Shown here: in pieces, positions 16,819-24,895 of the stretch
Layout of the letters: every line of letters starts with the position of its first letter
Position numbering within the stretch: position 1 is the first letter of the stretch
Assembly (NCBI RefSeq): GCF_013409935.1
Contig: NZ_JACCCO010000001.1
Span: forward strand, 3,782,001-3,846,000
Direction: 5' to 3'
Source: Streptosporangium sandarakinum
GTDB taxonomy: Bacteria; Actinomycetota; Actinomycetes; Streptosporangiales; Streptosporangiaceae
DNA: 64,000 bases
The notes under the pieces: generated by a model
Databases searched by the model: none
What the model was told of the DNA's origin: nothing
The model's input: only the letters and a program-made list of their open reading frames with translations
Made by a program: the position numbers and the translations under genes

Positions 16819-17385
16819 ATGCATTTCAACCCTTACGGCGGCGCCGCCGCCCAGCTCGCCGCCGCGCTGGTGAACCTGGAGCCCGGCACCCCGCCTGAGA
16901 CGATCACCGAGGTGCTGCGGGAGCACGACTACCGTCCCTTCCGGCAGGTGAACCCCACCGAGGCGGCGGAGCTGCTGCGCTGGGCCGACCGGCTGCGCCC
17001 GGTCTTCGCCGACGCCGACCTCGACCGCCGGGTGGAGGCGGTCAACGCCCTGCTGGCCGTCACCGTCAGCCGGCCGTACATCTCCCGGCACGACGGCCGC
17101 GCGCCGCACCTGCACTTCGCCCACGAGCGGGGGCCCATCGTCGACCGGCTGCGGGCCTACACCGCCTCCGGCCTGGCCCACGCGATCTGCGAGGACCACA
17201 CCCGGCTGGGCGTGTGCGACCGCCCCGGCTGCGACGTGGCCTACGTGGACACCTCCCGCAACGGCCGGCGCCGCTTCTGCGGCGTCCGCTGCGCCAACCG
17301 GGTCTACGTCGCCGGCCACCGGAGCCGTACGGCCGGTGCGCCGACCGGGTCCACGCGGCCGGCCACCGGAGCCGTACGGCCGTGA
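16819..17385 (+). CDS. CGNR zinc-finger domain protein
   Basis: A 188-residue protein of the CGNR (Cys-Gly-Asn-Arg) zinc-finger family, thought to be stress-related transcription regulators. The N-terminal ~150 residues are the variable all-helical domain. The zinc finger near residues 135-160 reads CDRPGCDVAYVDTSRNGRRR followed by FCGVRCANRV, giving C-x4-C and C-x3-C pairs; the name motif appears as CANR. The C-terminal tail (about residues 172-188) is not original: a 47-bp tandem duplication at 17289-17382 has shifted the frame. The ATG at 16819 fits the family N-terminus; no strong Shine-Dalgarno is present, so it may be leaderless. Confidence 0.85.
   Translation: MHFNPYGGAAAQLAAALVNLEPGTPPETITEVLREHDYRPFRQVNPTEAAELLRWADRLRPVFADADLDRRVEAVNALLAVTVSRPYISRHDGRAPHLHFAHERGPIVDRLRAYTASGLAHAICEDHTRLGVCDRPGCDVAYVDTSRNGRRRFCGVRCANRVYVAGHRSRTAGAPTGSTRPATGAVRP
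17289..17382 (+). repeat. 47-bp imperfect tandem duplication at the 3' end of the CGNR gene
   Basis: Unit 1 is 17289-17335 and unit 2 is 17336-17382, with about five mismatches in 47 bp; the last 25 bp (17311-17335 and 17358-17382) are identical. As 47 is not a multiple of three, the second copy is read in a different frame and replaces the ancestral C-terminus. Skipping one unit restores an ending AGHRSRTAVTSDGLSRL followed by a stop at about 17409. Confidence 0.9.
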
Positions 17386-17537
17386 CCTCGGACGGCTTGA
17401 GCCGGCTGTGACCCGCCTTCCCTCCGCCGCGCACCGGGCACGACGGCGCGTACCAGATCGCCGTCACCCGAAATCCGGATGCCCGTCATCGAAACCGGCA
17501 TGTACTCTTCCCGGGAGCTTGAGAGAGGGAAAACGCC

Positions 17538-19148
17538 GTGGGACACGTCGAGGTCGGGCATCTGACGTATGTGCTGCCGGACGGGCGGCCGTTGCTGAAC
17601 GACGTGTCGTTCCGGATCGGCGACGGTGTCAAGGCCGCGCTCGTCGGCCCCAACGGCGCCGGAAAGACCACGCTCATGCGGCTCATCGCGGGCGACCTCC
17701 AGCCGGTCGACGGGAGCGTGGCGAGCTCCGGCGGGCTCGGGATCATGCGGCAGTTCATCGGCGGCATCCGCGACGGGCGGACCGTCCACGACCTCCTCCT
17801 CAGCGTCGCCCCCGAACGCGTACGGCAGGCCGCCGAGCGCCTGGAGGCCGCCGAGCTCGTGATGATGGAGCGCGAGGACGAGAAGGCCCAGATGCGCTAC
17901 GCGCAGGCCATCACCGACTACACCGACGCGGGCGGCTACGACATCGAGGTGCTCTGGGACACCTGCACGATGGCCGCCCTCGGCGTGCCGTACGACCGGT
18001 GCAAGTACCGCGAGGTCAACACGCTGTCGGGCGGCGAGCAGAAGCGGCTGGTGCTGGAGGCGCTGCTGCGCGGGCCCGACCAGACGCTGCTGCTGGACGA
18101 GCCGGACAACTACCTCGACGTGCCGGGGAAGCTCTGGCTGGAGCGGGCGCTGCGCGAGACGCCCAAGACCGTGGTGCTGGTCAGCCACGACCGGGAGCTG
18201 CTGGCCAACGCCGCCGACCGGATCATCACCGTCGAGTCGGGCAACATCTGGGTGCACGGCGGGGGCTTCCGCACCTACGCCCAGGCGCGCCGGGAGCGCA
18301 ACGAGCGCCTCGACGAGCTGAAGAGGCGCTGGGACGAGGAGCACGCCAAGCTGAAGCAGCTGGTCAACACGCTGAAGAACAAGGCGAAGTACATGGACAC
18401 CATGGCCGCCGCCTACCACTCCGCGCAGACCCGGCTGCGCAGGTTCGAGGAGGCCGGCCCGCCCGAGGCCGCGCCCAAGGAGCAGTTCATCAGCATGCGC
18501 CTCAAGGGCGGCCGGACCGCCAAGCGGGCGGTGATCTGCGAAGGCCTGGAGCTCACCGGCCTGATGAAGCCGTTCGACCTGGAGATCTGGTACGGCGAGC
18601 GGGTCGCCGTCCTCGGCTCCAACGGTTCCGGCAAGTCGCACTTCCTGCGCCTGCTGGCCGGCGAGGACGTCCGGCACACCGGCGTGGCCAGGCTCGGAGC
18701 CCGGGTCGTGCCCGGCCACTTCGCCCAGACCCACGCCCGCCCGGAGCTGATCGGCCGGACGCCGTGCGAGATCGTCATGACCGAGCACGCCCGGCTGAAG
18801 AACGAGGCGATGAAGGCGCTGGCCCGCTACGAGCTGGCCGGGGACGTCGCCGAGCAGCGGTTCGGGACTCTGTCGGGCGGGCAGCAGGCGCGGCTGCAGA
18901 TCCTGCTGCTGGAGCTGTCGGGCACGACGCTGCTGCTGCTCGACGAGCCGACCGACAACCTCGACCTCGCCAGCGCCGAGGCGCTGCAGGAGGGGCTCGA
19001 CGCCTTCGACGGCACCGTGGTCGCGGTCACCCACGACCGCTGGTTCGCCGACGACTTCGACCGCTACCTGGTGTTCGGCTCCGACGGCAAGGTCTACGAG
19101 GCCCCCGAGCCGGTCTGGGACGAGAGCCGGGTGGTCCGCGCGCGGTAG
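17538..19148 (+). CDS. ABC-F family ATPase
   Basis: A 536-residue soluble protein with two ABC domains and no membrane segments, the ABC-F arrangement of ribosome-binding factors (translation factors and antibiotic-target protection). Domain 1 has Walker A GPNGAGKTT near residue 38, signature LSGGEQKR and Walker B LLLDEPDNYLD; domain 2 has GSNGSGKSH, LSGGQQAR and LLLLDEPTDNLD. A charged interdomain linker (RWDEEHAKLKQLVNTLKNKAKY) lies near residues 255-285. The first Walker B continues DNYLD where many have TNHLD. The GTG at 17538 is preceded by a GAGAGAGG-like site. It stands alone; whether it is housekeeping or resistance-related cannot be told. Confidence 0.88.
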   Translation: MGHVEVGHLTYVLPDGRPLLNDVSFRIGDGVKAALVGPNGAGKTTLMRLIAGDLQPVDGSVASSGGLGIMRQFIGGIRDGRTVHDLLLSVAPERVRQAAERLEAAELVMMEREDEKAQMRYAQAITDYTDAGGYDIEVLWDTCTMAALGVPYDRCKYREVNTLSGGEQKRLVLEALLRGPDQTLLLDEPDNYLDVPGKLWLERALRETPKTVVLVSHDRELLANAADRIITVESGNIWVHGGGFRTYAQARRERNERLDELKRRWDEEHAKLKQLVNTLKNKAKYMDTMAAAYHSAQTRLRRFEEAGPPEAAPKEQFISMRLKGGRTAKRAVICEGLELTGLMKPFDLEIWYGERVAVLGSNGSGKSHFLRLLAGEDVRHTGVARLGARVVPGHFAQTHARPELIGRTPCEIVMTEHARLKNEAMKALARYELAGDVAEQRFGTLSGGQQARLQILLLELSGTTLLLLDEPTDNLDLASAEALQEGLDAFDGTVVAVTHDRWFADDFDRYLVFGSDGKVYEAPEPVWDESRVVRAR

Positions 19149-19293
19149 GGCCGCCCGGACCCGCGGCCTGCCCGCCGATGCCGGGACGCAGGCCCGGGAT
19201 CCGCCCCCGGCCACCGATCGGAAACGGTAAAGAATGCCGCCGTTCCCCGTGTGTCCCCTGGGGGACGTCCCGAATACGGGTTATCACCATGGG

Positions 19294-20097
19294 GTGACGC
19301 ACAGCACCCGAATCGTCGGCGTTATCGCCCTGCTGCTCCTGGCCGGATGCTCCTCCGGCACGGAGAAGCGGCAGGCGGCCCCGCTCCGGCCGCTCACGGT
19401 CAGGGAGCAGGTCTCCTCCGTCGTCAAGGGCGACGACGGCTACGTCGTGAACTGGGCCGGGGTGCTCTCCAACGCCAACCCCTGGCACTTCGGGGAGCAC
19501 GTGGTGGCCACGGTGGTCGCCAAGGACGCCCTGGGCCGGGAGATCGTGCGGACCGAGCAGCAGCTGGACGCGGTGCCGCCGGGCGGGACGCTCCCCTTCA
19601 GCGGCCAGACGACCGCCGCGCGCAAGCCCTCGCAGGTCACCGTCACCTACGGCTCCGCCCAGTGGCGCCCGGCCGCCCGGATCGTCTCGGCCTTCGAGGA
19701 CTTTCCCGTCACCGGCGTCCTGACGGCCCGGCAGGACCACGGCTACCTCGTCACCGGGTACGTCGGCTCGCCGTACCGCCTGCCGGCCGGGAACCTGGTG
19801 GTCACCGCGCTACTGCGGGACCGGGACGGCAGGCTGCTCGGCGGGGGCAGCACGTTCGTGGACGACGTCCGGGCGAACGCCAAGCGCAGGTTCATCCTGA
19901 ACATCCAGAGCGTCCAGGACACCGGGAAGATCGACCGGGCCGAGGTGCACGCCGGCACCTGGGGGTCGACCAGCCGCCCGTACGACGCGCTGGCCCTCGG
20001 CGGCATCGTCCCGGTCAACACGGCCAAGCCGACCACGGCGCCCTTCGCCAAGGACCGGGGCAGGCCCGCCACGCTCACCGCCGACGCCCGCCCCTGA
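19294..20097 (+). CDS. Lipoprotein with duplicated beta-sandwich (FxLYD-like) domains
   Basis: A 267-residue secreted lipoprotein. The signal peptide (TRIVGVIALLLLAGC) ends in a lipobox. The mature protein seems to hold two similar halves of beta-rich sequence: VVNWAGVLSNANPWHFGEHV followed by VVAKDALGREI, then VTGYVGSPYRLPAGNLVVTA followed by LLRDRDGRLLGGG. This alternation of N-rich turn, hydrophobic strands and DxxGR turn is like FxLYD-type domains, but the assignment is tentative. The GTG at 19294 places the signal peptide at the very start; an upstream ATG in the same frame would add an untypical leader. Function is unknown. Confidence 0.7.
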   Translation: MTHSTRIVGVIALLLLAGCSSGTEKRQAAPLRPLTVREQVSSVVKGDDGYVVNWAGVLSNANPWHFGEHVVATVVAKDALGREIVRTEQQLDAVPPGGTLPFSGQTTAARKPSQVTVTYGSAQWRPAARIVSAFEDFPVTGVLTARQDHGYLVTGYVGSPYRLPAGNLVVTALLRDRDGRLLGGGSTFVDDVRANAKRRFILNIQSVQDTGKIDRAEVHAGTWGSTSRPYDALALGGIVPVNTAKPTTAPFAKDRGRPATLTADARP

Positions 20098-20204
20098 CGA
20101 CCCGGCCGCGTCACGGATCCGGCGGATCACCGTGAACCCCCGCAGTCCAAAGGGACCCGTCCCCGAGGCCGGAGAGGACCGGTTGTCCGCTTCGCCGACG
20201 GAAC

Positions 20205-20223
20205 GTTGACAACGGCCGTCAAC
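20205..20223. promoter_or_regulatory. Inverted repeat GTTGAC-N7-GTCAAC with embedded TTGACA
   Basis: A perfect 6-bp inverted repeat 50 bp before the start of the membrane sigma-like gene. It contains a consensus -35 (TTGACA, 20206-20211). A matching -10 is poor: GGAATC at 17 bp spacing. The palindrome could be an operator that overlaps the -35 of this gene's promoter. Confidence 0.4.
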
Positions 20224-20273
20224 GCGAAGGAATCGGTAGAACTTTCAGTTACCAATCGTTTACCGTCTGTCAC

Positions 20274-22010
20274 ATGGACAACGGTGTTCTGGTCGAAGCC
20301 CTCCGCGGGCGTGAGCCCGGCGCTCTCGCCGCGCTGTACGACTTCCACGCCCCGGGCCTCTACCAATACTGCTGGTTCATGCTGGGCGGCCCCGACGGGG
20401 CTCAGGTGGCGCTCCGCGACACCATGATCACCGCGGAGGCCCGCGTCCACGAGCTCGCCGACCCCGGCCTGCTGCGGGCGTGGCTGTACGCACTCGCTCG
20501 GGGGGAGTGCGTACGGCGACGCCCCGCGGCCGGCCCGGAGCCGGGGATGCCGGGCCCGGCGGCCGCGGACCTCGCGGCCCCCGGCCCGGAGGCCCCGGCT
20601 TCGGCGGCCCCGGCTTCGGAGGCCGCGCGGCCCGGCTCCCCGCGATCCGGAGCCGCCGCTCCGGCGTCCCCGGGGGACGGCGCCACCGGCCCGGCCGCGT
20701 CGGCGTGGCGCGCCGTCCGCAGCCTGTCCCCGCAGGACCAGGAGGTCCTCGAACTCCTCCACCGGCACGGGTTGTCCGTCGCCGACCTGGCAAGGGTGCT
20801 GGGGGTGCCGGTCAGGCGGGCCGGCGCGATGGACGACGCGGCGCGGGAGCGGCTCCGCGACGCGATCACGGTGGAGGTCCTCGCCCACCGGGGCCACCAC
20901 GACTGCGCGGACCTGGCGCGGTCTCTGGACGGACCACCCGGCCGCCTCACCCCGCAGGCCCGGCGGCGGGCCGCCGGCCACGTGAGCGGCTGCGACGCCT
21001 GCGCCCCGCACCGGGCCCGGCAGGTCTCCGCGGGCAAGGTCCTCGCGGTCCTGCCGCCGGTCGTGCCGCCCGGGACGCTGCGCGTGCGGGTGATGAGCTG
21101 CTTCACCGACCCCGACCTCGTCCCCTACCGCCGCTACGTCGCCCGGAGGGCCGGTCTGCTCGACGCCGCCGGGTTTCCCCGCCGCCCGGACCACCGGAAA
21201 GGCCGCGGGGCTCGCGTTGTGGCCGGCGCGGTGGCTGCGCTCGCGGCGACGGCCGCCGTGGCGGTGATGTCCGTCCAGCTCATCGGTGAGTTCGGCGAGG
21301 ACGCCGCCGGCGCGCCGGAGACGCGGCCGGTGACGGGGGAGCCGCCCGGCACCCTCCTGTCGCGGGCCCCCGGCCCGGCCGGTCCTCCGGCGGTCCTGAG
21401 ATCCCTGGACGGGCGGGAGGCCGCACGATCGGCCGGGTCCGGGCCGCCCCGGCCGATCGTGCCGATCGCCTTCACCGGGCCCGGAGGGGCGGACGACCGG
21501 CACGTCGGGGGTCCCGTTCCGGAGCCCCTGCCACCACCGGTCCCCACTCCGGCCCCCACCCCGGGCCACGAGCCGGCCCCCACGCCCACGGCCGGACCCA
21601 CTTCGGCACCCACCTCAGCACCCACCGCGGCGCCCTCCGCGCGGCCCACCCGGACCGGGGCCACCGGCGGAGGCCCGACCGGCGGCCCGATCATCGGGCC
21701 CGGTGGCACCGACGACCATGACGGCCATGGCGGGCATGGAGGCCCTGACGGCTCCGGCGGACGACCCGGTGGTTCCGGTGACCCCGACGGGTGGCCCGGC
21801 TCCCACCGGCCCGGCCCGCCCGCGTCCGAGTGGCGTCCTCCGCGGCGCGACGTGCCGCGGGAGCATCACTCGCGAGGGCATCACCACGCGGACCGGCCCG
21901 ACCGGCCCTGTCCGCCCGGCTCCCGGCCCACCCCGGCCACCCCGGATCAGCCCGCCGTGCCCTCGGGGCCGGAGCGGCCCGCCGCTGCTTCGGAGTGGCA
22001 GCGTCCCTAG
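20274..22010 (+). CDS. ECF sigma factor fused to anti-sigma-like zinc finger, transmembrane helix and Pro-rich tail
   Basis: A 578-residue multidomain protein. Residues 1-85 resemble sigma region 2 (LVEALRGREPGALAALYDFH and LRAWLYALARGEC). After an Ala/Pro-rich linker (86-145), residues 146-200 resemble region 4 (LSPQDQEVLELLHRHGLSVA). Residues 203-260 look like an anti-sigma zinc finger, with H236, C240 and C243 in HVSGCDAC. A single membrane helix (VVAGAVAALAATAAVAVMSV) spans about 315-338. The rest, about 240 residues, is Pro/Gly/Thr/His-rich and probably extracellular. The ATG at 20274 starts at the family N-terminus. This suggests a sigma factor tethered to the membrane by its own inhibitor domain. 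The 3' end shares a direct repeat with the sequence just past its stop. Confidence 0.7.
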   Translation: MDNGVLVEALRGREPGALAALYDFHAPGLYQYCWFMLGGPDGAQVALRDTMITAEARVHELADPGLLRAWLYALARGECVRRRPAAGPEPGMPGPAAADLAAPGPEAPASAAPASEAARPGSPRSGAAAPASPGDGATGPAASAWRAVRSLSPQDQEVLELLHRHGLSVADLARVLGVPVRRAGAMDDAARERLRDAITVEVLAHRGHHDCADLARSLDGPPGRLTPQARRRAAGHVSGCDACAPHRARQVSAGKVLAVLPPVVPPGTLRVRVMSCFTDPDLVPYRRYVARRAGLLDAAGFPRRPDHRKGRGARVVAGAVAALAATAAVAVMSVQLIGEFGEDAAGAPETRPVTGEPPGTLLSRAPGPAGPPAVLRSLDGREAARSAGSGPPRPIVPIAFTGPGGADDRHVGGPVPEPLPPPVPTPAPTPGHEPAPTPTAGPTSAPTSAPTAAPSARPTRTGATGGGPTGGPIIGPGGTDDHDGHGGHGGPDGSGGRPGGSGDPDGWPGSHRPGPPASEWRPPRRDVPREHHSRGHHHADRPDRPCPPGSRPTPATPDQPAVPSGPERPAAASEWQRP

Positions 22011-22068
22011 ATCTCGCCGCGCGCCGCTGGACGCCCCGGCGGTTCCGGCGACCCCGACGGGTGGCCCG
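21759..22068 (+). repeat. 40-bp direct repeat flanking the sigma-like gene's stop codon
   Basis: Positions 21759-21798 recur at 22029-22068 with three mismatches, exactly 270 bp (90 codons) apart. The second copy lies after the TAG stop at 22008-22010 but in the same frame, where it would read GRPGGSGDPDGWP as in the first copy. The gene may once have extended past the present stop. Confidence 0.8.
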
Positions 22069-22084
22069 CCTGTCCGGCGGATCG

Positions 22085-22099
22085 CTCACGTTACGTGAG
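22085..22099. promoter_or_regulatory. Palindrome CTCACGT-T-ACGTGAG
   Basis: A perfect 7-1-7 inverted repeat in the 193-bp space before the NlpC/P60 gene at 22204. It is too short for a terminator and has the size of a dimeric-regulator operator. The regulator is not identified. Confidence 0.45.
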
Positions 22100-22203
22100 T
22101 TGAATGTGTGCGCAGAGTGACGAATGGGAATCCTGAGGCAATCAGTGATCACGCTGTGACGTGCATCGGCACAGTGCCACACGGTGATTCGGAGATTGGA
22201 CGC

Positions 22204-24156
22204 ATGCGTTCCGCGGGGAAGAAACGACGCCACTGCCACGCCGTGGCGATGGCGGGCCTGGCCTGCTGCCTGATCACGGGCGCGGGATTGCCCGTCCACG
22301 CGCGGCAGGGCAGGCCGGGCCCGTCCGCCGACGAGGTGGCGGAGGCCCGGTCCAGAGCCGTCGAGCGAAATAAACAGGCGCGCGCGGCCGCCGACCGGCT
22401 CGCGAGCGCCCGGAAGGGGGCGGCCGAGCTGGCCGCCAGAGTGAGGAGACTGACCGAGATCCATGACGGCGAGCTGGCCGAGGCGGCCCGAGCACGGATG
22501 CTGGCCGAACAGGCGGGTGAGCGGGCCCGCGAGGCCGAGGCCGAGCTGGAACGGGCCGGGTTCCCCGACCGGTACGGAGCCCTCGCCTCAGCGGTCCTCC
22601 CATCCCGGCCCCCCTTTCCGGTCCTCTCCCCGGCAGGTCCCCCTCCACCCCCGGCGGGACCCCCGCAGCACCCCTCCCTTCCCGCCCCGGCGGGCCTCTC
22701 ACCGCGGCTCGCCCTCCCCGGGATGAACCCTCCGCCACCAGCCGGCTTCTCCGGTACGGAGCCCTCGCCGTGGCCGCCCTCCTCCGGTGCGGACCTCTCG
22801 CCACGGCCTCTCTCCTCCGGCGCGCGGTCCGTCCCCTCAGGCGCGGACCTCCTCACGCGTTCCCTCCCCGTCGGCGGGGGCCTTCCGGCGCCGTCCGCCG
22901 TTCCCCTCGCGGGCGACTTCCCGGCCGGGTTCACGGTCCCCTCACTCCAGGAGACCCTCGCCTACGGAGCGGAGGGAGCGCCGTCGACGGGCGAGAGGCT
23001 CGACGGGCTGCGGCGGGCCCGGGACTTCTTCCTCGCGCTCGGCGCCCGCGCCGAGGACGCCCGGGTACGGCATCAGGCGGCGGCGAGCCGGGCCGCCGCC
23101 GAGCGGGCGGTGGCCGAGGCGGACGCGGCCGCCCGGCTGGCCGAGGTGCGGCGGATCACGGCCGAGCGGACCCGTCTGTGGGACAGGGCTTCCGCGGCCA
23201 GGAGCGCCGCGGCCCGCCTCGCCGGACAGCGGCGCGCCACGCGGGGCCGTACCGGGCACGCCGGACATGCGCCGGCCGGCCGTACCGGGACCGTACGGCA
23301 TGCGGCACGCGGCCGTACCGGGGGCGTGGGGCCGGTGGGTCCCCTGGGGTTCGTCCGGGGCGGGTCCGCCGGCCCGTGGGCGTACGGCGGGATCAGGCTC
23401 GTACGGCGCGCGGTGCTGGGTCGTACCGGAGGTCCGGCCGGATGGGCAGGGGCGGCCCGGTGGACCCGGCGGCCGGCGGGGGCGCTCAGGACGGGGCACC
23501 CGGCCGGAGCCCGTGTCGGCGGGAGTCGTTTCGCGGAAGGCCGCGTGATCGGGGCCCGTGCCGCCGGGAACCGCCTCGCCGGAGGCCGGGTGATCGGGGC
23601 CCGCGCCGCGGGAGGCCGCGTGGTCGGAAGCCGCCTCGCCGGAGGCCGCGTGGCCGGGGAACGTGTCGCCGGGGCCCGCGTGATCGGAGGCCGTACCCTG
23701 CGGGGGCGTTCCGGGGGCGACTCCTGGGGGAGGGGCGCGGGCGGCGGATGGCCGGAGCCGGACTGGTGGCTCGACCCCGCTCCGTGGCAGATGCCCGGCG
23801 ACGTCGTCGCCGACTGGGCGCTCACGCAGCTCGACAAGCCGTACGTCTGGGCGGCCAGCGGGCCCCGCGGCTACGACTGCTCGGGGCTGGCCATGCGGGC
23901 GTGGGAACGGGCCGGGATCAGGCTGGACCACTGGACGGGCTCCCAGTGGACGTCGGGACGGCACATACGGCTCGACCGGCTCCACCGGGGCGACCTGCTG
24001 TTCTTCGGCCGGCTCACCGGAAACCCCGCGGACGTGCGGCACGTGGGGATCTACATCGGCGGAGGGCTGATGGTGCACGCCCCGCAGACCGGGGACGTCG
24101 TGCGGATCGCGCCGATGTGGCGCGGTGACCTCGTCGGCGCCACCCGCCCGGCGTGA
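22204..24156 (+). CDS. Secreted NlpC/P60 peptidoglycan hydrolase with coiled coil and repeat linker
   Basis: A 650-residue exported cell-wall endopeptidase. A basic N-terminus and hydrophobic core (MAGLACCLITGAGLPVHA) form the signal peptide. Residues about 40-120 are an Ala/Glu/Arg coiled coil, about 125-250 are Pro-rich, and about 260-345 a second coiled coil. Residues about 430-500 consist of repeats of the type GGRVIGARAAG. The C-terminal NlpC/P60 domain has catalytic Cys559 (YDCSGLAMRAW) and His613 (RHVGIYIGGG), with a likely third polar residue in MVHAPQTGDVV. It should cut peptide stems in the wall. The ATG at 22204 has GGAG about 10 nt upstream. It lacks the c-di-AMP riboswitch found before the second NlpC/P60 gene at 59.7 kb. 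Confidence 0.85.
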   Translation: MRSAGKKRRHCHAVAMAGLACCLITGAGLPVHARQGRPGPSADEVAEARSRAVERNKQARAAADRLASARKGAAELAARVRRLTEIHDGELAEAARARMLAEQAGERAREAEAELERAGFPDRYGALASAVLPSRPPFPVLSPAGPPPPPAGPPQHPSLPAPAGLSPRLALPGMNPPPPAGFSGTEPSPWPPSSGADLSPRPLSSGARSVPSGADLLTRSLPVGGGLPAPSAVPLAGDFPAGFTVPSLQETLAYGAEGAPSTGERLDGLRRARDFFLALGARAEDARVRHQAAASRAAAERAVAEADAAARLAEVRRITAERTRLWDRASAARSAAARLAGQRRATRGRTGHAGHAPAGRTGTVRHAARGRTGGVGPVGPLGFVRGGSAGPWAYGGIRLVRRAVLGRTGGPAGWAGAARWTRRPAGALRTGHPAGARVGGSRFAEGRVIGARAAGNRLAGGRVIGARAAGGRVVGSRLAGGRVAGERVAGARVIGGRTLRGRSGGDSWGRGAGGGWPEPDWWLDPAPWQMPGDVVADWALTQLDKPYVWAASGPRGYDCSGLAMRAWERAGIRLDHWTGSQWTSGRHIRLDRLHRGDLLFFGRLTGNPADVRHVGIYIGGGLMVHAPQTGDVVRIAPMWRGDLVGATRPA

Positions 24157-24304
24157 CGCCCGGTGGCCGTCCGTTCAGCCGTCGGCCCGGCCGCGCCGGC
24201 CAGACACCGCCTGCCCGGCGGTCGTCCGTCCGGCGGACACCCGCGCCGTGACCGCCGGCCCGGCGATCGCCCGTCTGGCGACCGCCGGGCCGGCGACCGT
24301 CCGC

Positions 24305-24796
24305 TCAGTGCTCGCCGGCGGTCTCCGCCCGCTTGATCGAGCGCGCGATCTCCTCCTCGGCCTCGACCCGGCCGACCCAGTTGGCGCCCTCGACGGACTT
24401 GCCGGGCTCCAGGTCCTTGTAGACCTCGAAGAAGTGCTGGATCTCCAGCCGGTCGAACTCCGCCACGTGGTGGATGTCGCGGATGTGCTCCATCCGGGGG
24501 TCGGTGGCCGGGACGCACAGGACCTTGTCGTCGCCGCCCTTCTCATCGGTCATGCGGAACATGCCGACCGCGCGGCACTTGATCAGGCAGCCGGGGAAGG
24601 TCGGCTCCTGGAGCAGCACCAGCGCGTCGAGGGGGTCGCCGTCTTCACCGAGGGTGTTCTCGATGAAGCCGTAGTCTGCGGGGTACTGCGTGGAGGTGAA
24701 GAGCAGCCGGTCGAGCCTGATCCGTCCGGTCTCGTGGTCCACCTCGTACTTGTTCCGCTGTCCCTTGGGAATCTCAACGAGAACGTCGAACTCCAC
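24305..24796 (-). CDS. ppa: Inorganic pyrophosphatase
   Basis: A 163-residue family I inorganic pyrophosphatase that hydrolyses the PPi released by biosynthetic reactions. The metal-site signature DGDPLDALV is present near residue 55, with the KYE segment (GQRNKYEVD) near the start and [16 protein letters not shown] between. Length agrees with bacterial family I enzymes. The GTG at 24796 is preceded by GGAGGAAC, an excellent ribosome site. It is divergent from dacB, the standard actinobacterial order. The gap to the convergent NlpC/P60 gene (24157-24304) holds only GC-rich imperfect repeats of GACCGCCGGCCCGGCGA. Confidence 0.95.
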   Translation of the reverse strand: MEFDVLVEIPKGQRNKYEVDHETGRIRLDRLLFTSTQYPADYGFIENTLGEDGDPLDALVLLQEPTFPGCLIKCRAVGMFRMTDEKGGDDKVLCVPATDPRMEHIRDIHHVAEFDRLEIQHFFEVYKDLEPGKSVEGANWVGRVEAEEEIARSIKRAETAGEH

Positions 24797-24895
24797 CGCT
24801 GTTCCTCCGCTCAAGCCCCCGGGTACACCCGGATGGGCATTAGTGTCTCGTAGGCGTTGAACCTGTTGGGTACCGTTTGGCGAAAGGTCGGCGAC

